A stretch of DNA of 10,029 nt. It comes from an uncultured Collinsella sp. (GTDB lineage Bacteria; Actinomycetota; Coriobacteriia; Coriobacteriales; Coriobacteriaceae). Shown here piece after piece: positions 5,257-10,029 of this stretch; the stretch's first letter is position 1; each line of letters opens with the position of its first letter. The notes beneath the pieces are model-generated. The model was given only the letters and a program-made list of their open reading frames with translations, was not told where the DNA came from and did no database searches. The DNA is taken from contig USMR01000019.1 of NCBI GenBank assembly GCA_900555815.1, forward strand, positions 1 through 10,029, in the 5' to 3' direction. Made by a program: the position numbers and the translations under genes.

Positions 5257-6009
5257 CTAGAACGCAAACGCGGCCGCGATGTCGCAAGAAATCAGCAGGT
5301 CGGCATTTGCATCCTGATCGGTGGGAGCAAGGTTGCATATGGCCAGCGTATCGCCGGTAAAGTAACGCGTAAGGCCCGCCGCCGGATACACCACGAGCGA
5401 GGTCCCACCCACAATGAGGGCATCGGCCGCGGCGATGGCGGCAACGGCACCGGTCAACACATGCTCATCGAGCGGCTCTTCGTAGAGCACTACATCGGGC
5501 TTGATGCGGCCACCGCACGCGGGGCACGCAGGCACGCCCGCGGCATCCTCGTGCTCGCGCGAGCAAATCCACTCGGCGCTATAGACCGCGCCGCACGACT
5601 GGCAAATGTTGCGATGGACCGATCCGTGCAGCTCAAACACTCGCTGTGAGCCGGCCATCTGATGCAGGCCGTCGATATTTTGCGTCACCACGGCGTCGAG
5701 CTTGCCGGCGCGCTCCAGCTCGGCCAGCTTGGTGTGGCAGCGGTTGGGTTTAGCGTTGAGCGCGATCATCTTGGTGCGGTAAAAGTCGAAGAACTCCGCA
5801 GGATGCGCCTCGTAAAAGCTATGCGACAGCATGGTCTCGGGCGGATAGGCAAACTGCTGGTGATACAGGCCGTCCACGCTGCGGAAATCGGGAATGCCAC
5901 TTGCCGTGGAAACACCAGCGCCGCCAAAGAAGACCACGCGCTTATGGGTGCCGAACAGCTCCGCCAGCGCGGCGGAGGCCTGCTTGGGATCCGTTATTGC
6001 CTGCGTCAT
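5257..6009 (-). CDS. cobB: NAD-dependent protein deacylase, Sir2 family
   Basis: A 250-residue sirtuin that removes acyl groups from lysines using NAD+, releasing nicotinamide and O-acyl-ADP-ribose. All hallmarks are present: GGAGVSTASGIPDFRS (29-44), TQNIDGLH (109-116), the catalytic His128 in FELHGS, a zinc ribbon with Cys136/Cys139 and Cys162/Cys165, GGTSL (201-205) and VYPAA (207-211). Length is normal for bacterial sirtuins. ATG 6009 is preferred over ATG 6060 because GGAGG (6020-6016) lies 6 nt upstream and the extra 17 residues look non-coding. The gene is divergent from exoA and is the first of the minus-strand series, with 95 bp before folP, so shared transcription is possible but not certain. 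Bacterial sirtuins often control acetyl-CoA synthetase; no such gene is in view. The gene symbol is by family. Confidence 0.93.
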   Translation of the reverse strand: MTQAITDPKQASAALAELFGTHKRVVFFGGAGVSTASGIPDFRSVDGLYHQQFAYPPETMLSHSFYEAHPAEFFDFYRTKMIALNAKPNRCHTKLAELERAGKLDAVVTQNIDGLHQMAGSQRVFELHGSVHRNICQSCGAVYSAEWICSREHEDAAGVPACPACGGRIKPDVVLYEEPLDEHVLTGAVAAIAAADALIVGGTSLVVYPAAGLTRYFTGDTLAICNLAPTDQDANADLLISCDIAAAFAF

Positions 6010-6145
6010 ATGAGTCCTCCGTCCTTGTTGGTCGGGCAGCGTCGGGCGATGTCCCAGCATGCGGCCTTTGGGTCAGCACGCGCGGTGCCCACCACCGCCC
6101 CTGTTGCGCTAATCTTAAGCCTGCCAACCCCGTCGAAAGGACACC

Positions 6146-6964
6146 ATGCCTCAGACTTACACTTTCGCCTCGTGGAACGTAAACGGCCTGCGCGCCGTGC
6201 TCAAAAAGGACCCGAGCTTTATCCAGATCGCGCAAGAACTCGACGTCGATATCCTGGCGTTGCAAGAGACCAAGCTGCAGGAGGGCCAGGTCGATATTGA
6301 CCTGCCCGGCTATCACCAAACCTGGAGCTACGCCGAGCGTAAAGGCTATTCGGGCACTGCGGTCTTTAGCCGCCAGGAACCGCTGCGCGTGCTGCACGCC
6401 GACGCACTGCTACCCTACGCCGGCGAGAACGAGGCGGCCGAGCTCGTCGCCCAAGCCGCAACCGAGGGCCGCGTCTGTGCGCTCGAGTTCGACAAGTTTT
6501 GGTTTGTCGACGTCTATACGCCCAACGCACAAAATGAGCTCGCGCGCATCGACGTGCGTATGGCCTGGGACGATGCCTACCGCGGCTTTTTGAACGCGCT
6601 CGAGCGCGAGACCGGCAAACCCGTCGTAACCTGCGGCGACTTTAACGTGGCGCATGAGGAGATCGACCTTAAGAACCCCAAGTCCAACCGCGGCAACGCA
6701 GGCTTTTCGGACGAGGAACGCGGCAAGTTTACCGAGCTGCTCAACGCCGGCTTTACCGATACCTGGCGCGCGGCAAACCCCGACGTCGAGGGCGTCTACA
6801 GCTGGTGGAGCTATCGCTTTAATGCCCGCAAGAACAACGCCGGCTGGCGCATCGATTACTTTCTGGTAAGCGATTCGATCGCCGCCAACGTTCGCGACAC
6901 CGGCATCCGCGGCGACATCTTTGGCAGCGACCACTGCCCCGTCACCCTCACGCTAGAGCTCTAG
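6146..6964 (+). CDS. exoA: Exodeoxyribonuclease III / AP endonuclease
   Basis: A 272-residue Mg-dependent enzyme of the ExoIII/APE1 family, which cuts DNA at abasic sites and removes 3' blocking ends in base excision repair. Family blocks appear in order: WNVNGLRA (10-17), LQETKL (39-44, Glu41 metal ligand), KGYSGTA (66-72), VYTPN (123-127), GDFNVAH (164-170, Asp165 and Asn167 catalytic), GWRIDYFL (233-240) and GSDHCPV (260-266, with the catalytic Asp/His pair). A short extra stretch at about 86-106 (ALLPYAGENEAAELVAQAAT) precedes the usual EGR motif. The start is supported by AAAGGA (6136-6141), 4 nt upstream, and by immediate homology. It is transcribed alone, diverging from cobB across a 136-bp gap in which no convincing promoter pair was found. 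The symbol xth would serve equally. Confidence 0.95.
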   Translation: MPQTYTFASWNVNGLRAVLKKDPSFIQIAQELDVDILALQETKLQEGQVDIDLPGYHQTWSYAERKGYSGTAVFSRQEPLRVLHADALLPYAGENEAAELVAQAATEGRVCALEFDKFWFVDVYTPNAQNELARIDVRMAWDDAYRGFLNALERETGKPVVTCGDFNVAHEEIDLKNPKSNRGNAGFSDEERGKFTELLNAGFTDTWRAANPDVEGVYSWWSYRFNARKNNAGWRIDYFLVSDSIAANVRDTGIRGDIFGSDHCPVTLTLEL

Positions 6965-6980
6965 CCCCAAGTAATTCCTC

Positions 6981-7023
6981 TAGGGGACAGAGGAAAACAG
7001 ATCATGTGACCCCTCTCCCCCTA
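6981..7023 (+). terminator. Imperfect hairpin after exoA
   Basis: TAGGGG (6981-6986) pairs with CCCCTA (7018-7023), and AGAGG (6989-6993) with CCTCT (7012-7016), separated by a small internal loop and closing an 18-nt loop. It begins 17 nt past the exoA stop. It lacks a clear T-tract, so it may be a terminator of low strength or an intergenic repeat. Confidence 0.4.
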
Positions 7024-7028
7024 TAAGG

Positions 7029-7089
7029 TGCGGTGGAATAGTTCCTGTTTGGGCAGCAAATAGCCAAAAACGAGAACCATTCCACCGCA
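7029..7089. repeat. Long inverted repeat between exoA and the ECF operon
   Basis: TGCGGTGGAATAGTTC (7029-7044) and GAACCATTCCACCGCA (7074-7089) match over 15 of 16 positions; the odd pair is A/C on the + strand but a G-T wobble on the minus strand. This hints that any RNA structure acts in minus-strand transcripts, that is, 3' of the ECF operon, which ends 25 bp away. The 29-nt loop is AT-richer than its surroundings. It could be a terminator or an intergenic repeat; no T-tract follows. Confidence 0.55.
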
Positions 7090-7114
7090 AGTTCGTGAGG
7101 GAACGCGAAATGCC

Positions 7115-7828
7115 TTACAGCCCGTATTTCACGACGACACGGTTAATGCGACGGCACCAAGGCTTGTACAAGGCAGCCAAGAACACGCAGGTCGCGAGGC
7201 CGTGTGTGATATCGAACGGCACTGCCGTGGCAAGACGTGCCATGGCACCCGCCCACGTGAGCGGTTGAACAAAACCGATAATGTCGTAGGCGTTGATCAC
7301 AACGCCGTACAGCAAACCCGAAGCAAAGCCGTAGGTCAGCAGCGCCGGCATACGCACGGTGCCATCGGCGCGATCAAAAGCGCCGGCATGCGCCAGCGCA
7401 CCGCCAACGTATCCCACGAGCCCCCAGGCATACATCTGCCACGGCGTCCACATGCCCTGCCCAAAAAAGAAATTGCTGGTCAGCGCCGCCAACGCACCGA
7501 CCATAAAGCCGTTACGACGACCGAGTGTCGCCCCGGCGATAATGGCGATGGCACTCACGGGTTTAAAGTCGGGAATGGGGCCAAACAAGATACGCCCCGC
7601 CGCGGCCAATGCTGCCAGAACCAGCGTGGGCATAATCTGGCGCAAACCCGGACGAGATGCCTCGTAACCCGCAAAGAACAGCGCGAGCACCAGCGCCACC
7701 ACAACCAGCATGGCCAATGCTGCCTGCTCAACACCCGACAGCAACGCCGCAGCCATCACCGCCGGCACCGCCAACAACAGCGGGATCTCCAGTTTTGCAA
7801 GCAAGCGCGAGAAACGACAGTCCGTCAT
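7115..7828 (-). CDS. ECF transporter S component (substrate-binding membrane protein)
   Basis: A 237-residue integral membrane protein with about six hydrophobic segments (roughly 14-54, 66-84, 90-124, 131-148, 161-183 and 195-219). It binds the vitamin substrate and toggles in the membrane with the EcfT/EcfA energising module encoded directly upstream. The central block GPIPDFKPV (83-91), SNFFFGQG (118-125) and WTPWQMYAWG (127-136) resembles S components often predicted as cobalamin-specific and named CbrT, with partners CbrU and CbrV; this is remembered family knowledge, so the substrate stays tentative. ATG 7828 is chosen: it lies 4 nt after the ATPase stop and conserved hydrophobic sequence follows; the upstream extension overlaps ATPase codons. 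It is the last gene of the operon. No cobalamin riboswitch can be seen because the operon start is outside the window. Confidence 0.85.
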   Translation of the reverse strand: MTDCRFSRLLAKLEIPLLLAVPAVMAAALLSGVEQAALAMLVVVALVLALFFAGYEASRPGLRQIMPTLVLAALAAAGRILFGPIPDFKPVSAIAIIAGATLGRRNGFMVGALAALTSNFFFGQGMWTPWQMYAWGLVGYVGGALAHAGAFDRADGTVRMPALLTYGFASGLLYGVVINAYDIIGFVQPLTWAGAMARLATAVPFDITHGLATCVFLAALYKPWCRRINRVVVKYGL

Positions 7829-7832
7829 CCCA

Positions 7833-9476
7833 TCACGCCCTATAGAACACGTTGTCGGCAAAGAAGTCGGCCGGGGACTCCATGCAGGCAATCTCGCCGT
7901 CAAACATCATGGCGACGTCGTCGGCTACCTGCTCGGCAAAATCCAGATCGTGCGTGGCCATAATGACGGTGCCGCCAGCCTTCGCATGGTCACGCAGGGC
8001 GCGGGCGATGATGCGGCGGCTCTCCAGGTCCAAGCCCTTCGTGGGCTCGTCAAGCAGCAGCAGCTCGGGGCCGATCAGCAGCAGCTTTGCCAGTGCGAGC
8101 AGCTGGCGCTGTCCGCCCGAGAGGTCGTAGGGGTGGCGCGTCTCCAGGCCGTCCAATCCCAGTTGCGCCGCACGCTCCCGCGCCAAGTTCTCGTCATATC
8201 CGCAGGTCGAAGCCCATTCTATCAGCTCATCGCGAACCGTCTCGGCAACCAGCAATGCTTTGGGATTCTGAGGCAGCAGCGCCGCCGAGGCCGCCCCGCG
8301 CACCATGCGGCCGCGCTGCAGCTTGGCGGTCTTCGCCAGCACCGAAAGCATTGTCGACTTGCCGCAGCCGTTACCGCCCGCAACCGCATGCACCGCGCCA
8401 GCCGAAAACGACGCATCGAGCCCGCGCAGCACCCAACCGCCCGCGCGATCGTAGCGAAACCAGCTCCCTGCCAGGGTGGTAGCCGACCCAGCGTGCATTT
8501 TTTGGAGTATTCTGCTTCCATCCGTGCGCGGGAAGGCTTCCGAGCCGTTCTCGAGCGACGTTTGCGCCACAAATTCAGACGATTTGTCCAATTCCGAACT
8601 TTTTTTCGCGCTCGATACGTCCCCGGGCGGCTCCAGAGAGCCCAAATTGTCCTCACGCCTGCTGAATACTCCTTTATTTGCACATCGGATGGCACCCCAC
8701 CCCAACATGTCATCGGACAACAGCGATTCTCGGCGTCCCAAAGAAGCCATATCCGCCACCTCGCGCACGCGACCGTCCTCAATCCGGTACGCACACGTCG
8801 CGTATTCGAGCATTGGGCGCGGCTGATGCGTCGCCACAACAACCGTGCAGCCCAGCTCGCGATTCACGCGAAACAGCGCATGCAGAAAACTCTTCTCGGC
8901 AACGGGGTCGAGCTGAGACGTGGGCTCATCGAGCAGCAGCACGCGCGGGCGGAGCGCCAACACGGCGGCCAACGACAGCAGCTGCTTGCGACCACCCGAA
9001 AGCGTATCGGTATCGCGGTGGAGCCAATCCTCCAGCCCAAAGAAATAGCTGGTCTCGGCCACGCGACGACGCATCTCGTCACGCGCTAGCCCCAAGTTTT
9101 CCAGGCCAAACGCCATCTCGTGCCACACGGTCTCGCACACAATCTGGTTCTCGGGATCCTGGAACACGTAGCCCACGCGCTCCGCAGACGCGCGCACGTC
9201 CATGTCGGCAACGTTCTCGCCCAGCACGCGCGCATCGCCAGTGCGCTCGCCCGCCGGAGCGATCTCGGGCTTGAGCAGCGACAGCAGCGTCGACTTACCC
9301 GATCCGGTACCGCCGACAAGCAGCGCAAATGCACCTTGAGGAACAGACCAGTCGAGCCCCTCGAGCACCGCAGCATCAGCCCCGGGGTAGGCGAAGCTCA
9401 GGCTCCGCACCTCAATCGCCGGCATATCCGGGCCGCACGCCGCGCCCGACACCGAGCCCCTATCCAACCGAGCCAT
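7833..9476 (-). CDS. ECF transporter ATPase with two fused ABC domains
   Basis: A 547-residue cytoplasmic protein with both EcfA-type ATPases in one chain, so ATP-driven conformational change can occur without a heterodimer. Domain 1: Walker A GGTGSGKS (55-62), Q-loop VFQDPENQI (104-112), signature LSGGRKQ (159-165), Walker B LLLDEPT (180-186), switch His217. Domain 2: GGNGCGKS (367-374), LPQNPK (401-406), LSGGQRQ (452-458), LLLDEPT (473-479), His509. The FQDPENQ form is typical of ECF rather than other ABC importers. The linker, about residues 255-335, is long, polar and Ser/Glu-rich, and residues 265-328 are encoded by a 191-bp segment bounded by inverted repeats. Start ATG 9476 overlaps the T-component stop by one base (TGATG); Met18 is an alternative without a ribosome binding site. 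Often annotated as CbrU in cobalamin-type systems. Confidence 0.93.
   Translation of the reverse strand: MARLDRGSVSGAACGPDMPAIEVRSLSFAYPGADAAVLEGLDWSVPQGAFALLVGGTGSGKSTLLSLLKPEIAPAGERTGDARVLGENVADMDVRASAERVGYVFQDPENQIVCETVWHEMAFGLENLGLARDEMRRRVAETSYFFGLEDWLHRDTDTLSGGRKQLLSLAAVLALRPRVLLLDEPTSQLDPVAEKSFLHALFRVNRELGCTVVVATHQPRPMLEYATCAYRIEDGRVREVADMASLGRRESLLSDDMLGWGAIRCANKGVFSRREDNLGSLEPPGDVSSAKKSSELDKSSEFVAQTSLENGSEAFPRTDGSRILQKMHAGSATTLAGSWFRYDRAGGWVLRGLDASFSAGAVHAVAGGNGCGKSTMLSVLAKTAKLQRGRMVRGAASAALLPQNPKALLVAETVRDELIEWASTCGYDENLARERAAQLGLDGLETRHPYDLSGGQRQLLALAKLLLIGPELLLLDEPTKGLDLESRRIIARALRDHAKAGGTVIMATHDLDFAEQVADDVAMMFDGEIACMESPADFFADNVFYRA
8493..8683. mobile_element. 191-bp segment with 20-bp terminal inverted repeats inside the ABC-ATPase linker
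   Basis: The left end (8493-8512) reads GTGCA, six T, then GGAGTATTC. The right end (8664-8683) read on the opposite strand is GTGCA, AATAAA, then GGAGTATTC. Thus 5+9 bases are identical at equal spacing, with a 6-nt AT-only spacer in each. The interior is more AT-rich than the flanking ABC domains and is open in the coding frame as well as in one + frame. It encodes residues 265-328, between the two ATPase domains, where an insertion would be tolerated. No target-site duplication is evident. It may be a MITE-like insertion that keeps the frame, or a structured regulatory segment. Confidence 0.5.
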
Positions 9477-10029
9477 CAGCCAAACCTCTTCTCATCGATC
9501 GCATGCAACACACAGGGCAGTACCATCCAGGCAGCGTACACAACATAGCCCAGCCACGGCGCGGGCACCGAAAGCTGCGGGTAAAACGAATACTGCGTTG
9601 TCGCGGTCCATGCCACTGCCACCGCGGCGGCACCAAACAGCGCGAGCTCGACCAGCGCGGCAACGTCGCTGCGTCCCAGTCGATACCGCGCGTACGTCGT
9701 ACGGCGCGACGCAGCACCCCACCCGCGCGAGCGCATGGCATCCGCGCGCTCAAGCGAATCTTCCATGCCCCAGCCCATCAGCACGCTCGACGCCCGCAGG
9801 CGCGATCGCACGGGATCGGCGGGCGCACGCCCCGGCACATCGATCGCGTCCTGCACCGCCAGCACCGTGCGGCCGCGGCGCAAAAACTGCGGGATAAGCC
9901 GCATACACATCGAGATCATGAGCGCGAGCACCGGCGCGGCGTTGCCCAACAGTGCGAGCACCTTGTCGTATTCGAGCATCGACGCCGCCGCCTCAAACCA
10001 CAGCACGCTCGCCACAAACAGCCCGCCCA
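9476..10029 (-). CDS. ECF transporter T component (EcfT), partial
   Basis: The last 183 residues of the transmembrane scaffold that links the S component to the ATPases; the 5' end is beyond the right edge of the window and the frame is open there. Visible features are a hydrophobic segment ending in SMCMRLIPQF, which is typical of EcfT, the cytoplasmic coupling region with LERADAMRSRGWG (the Arg-containing coupling helix that docks into the ATPase), and two later membrane helices near the C-terminus. The stop codon shares a base with the ATPase start (TGATG), indicating translational coupling. Gene order T, double ATPase, S is a self-contained ECF operon, rather than a shared module serving scattered S components. 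Would be CbrV under the cobalamin-type naming. Confidence 0.88.
   Translation of the reverse strand, partial: GGLFVASVLWFEAAASMLEYDKVLALLGNAAPVLALMISMCMRLIPQFLRRGRTVLAVQDAIDVPGRAPADPVRSRLRASSVLMGWGMEDSLERADAMRSRGWGAASRRTTYARYRLGRSDVAALVELALFGAAAVAVAWTATTQYSFYPQLSVPAPWLGYVVYAAWMVLPCVLHAIDEKRFG

Noticed and set aside
4229..5260. 343-codon + strand open frame
   Set aside because: Antisense to folP, whose frame carries clear DHPS motifs; the composition (Gly/Arg/His-rich) is typical of a shadow.
6010..6145. Paired divergent promoters between cobB and exoA
   Set aside because: TAATCT at 6110-6115 could be a -10 box but has no -35 at proper spacing, and no good minus-strand pair was found; nothing firm to annotate.
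8484..8692. Target-site duplication flanking the 191-bp segment
   Set aside because: The flanks (CCAGC on the left and ATCGG on the right) do not match, so transposition is not proven.
7710..9089. 459-codon + strand open frame
   Set aside because: Antisense to the ECF ATPase and S genes; no recognisable motif. Its openness over 8493-8683 is noted but not evidence of a protein.

Overview
The window looks like chromosomal DNA of a GC-rich actinobacterium, most likely a Coriobacteriia gut species close to Collinsella. This is inferred from gene content, GC-rich codon use, strong AGGAGG-type ribosome binding sites and the ECF transporter layout; no search was run. Most genes are ordinary housekeeping functions. 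The unusual material lies in the spaces between genes and in a few damaged or enlarged proteins.

Layout from left to right: (1) 1-70 holds two tandem perfect hairpins of REP type, followed by a minus-strand initiator tRNA-fMet gene with its own promoter and terminator (79-254). (2) 392-1165 (+) is type III pantothenate kinase, coaX. (3) 1219-2657 is a visibly AT-richer island: one minus-strand AAA ATPase/DUF4143 gene (1272-2501) bracketed by three copies of a 43-nt palindrome, one beyond its 3' end and two upstream of its start. (4) 2754-6009 is a minus-strand series read as sirtuin deacylase (cobB), dihydropteroate synthase (folP), HPPK (folK) and a divergent biotin-protein-ligase-like protein. 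folP and folK look like one ancestral fusion split by a deletion plus frameshift that removes the DHPS SRK loop. (5) 6146-6964 (+) is exonuclease III, divergent from cobB. (6) 6981-7089 is a convergent intergenic region with two imperfect palindromes. (7) 7115-10029 (minus) is an ECF vitamin transporter operon read T component (partial at the window edge), fused double ATPase, then S component, with overlapping or nearly overlapping genes.

How the genes work together: coaX (coenzyme A), folP/folK (folate), the ECF importer (a vitamin, perhaps cobalamin) and the BPL-like protein all concern cofactor supply. The sirtuin uses NAD, and exoA is DNA repair.

The signals most worth following are the covarying 43-nt palindromes around the ATPase, a 191-bp segment with 20-bp terminal inverted repeats sitting inside the linker of the ECF ATPase coding sequence, the broken folP with a large low-complexity insertion, and the BPL-like protein lacking the normal biotin-binding motifs.
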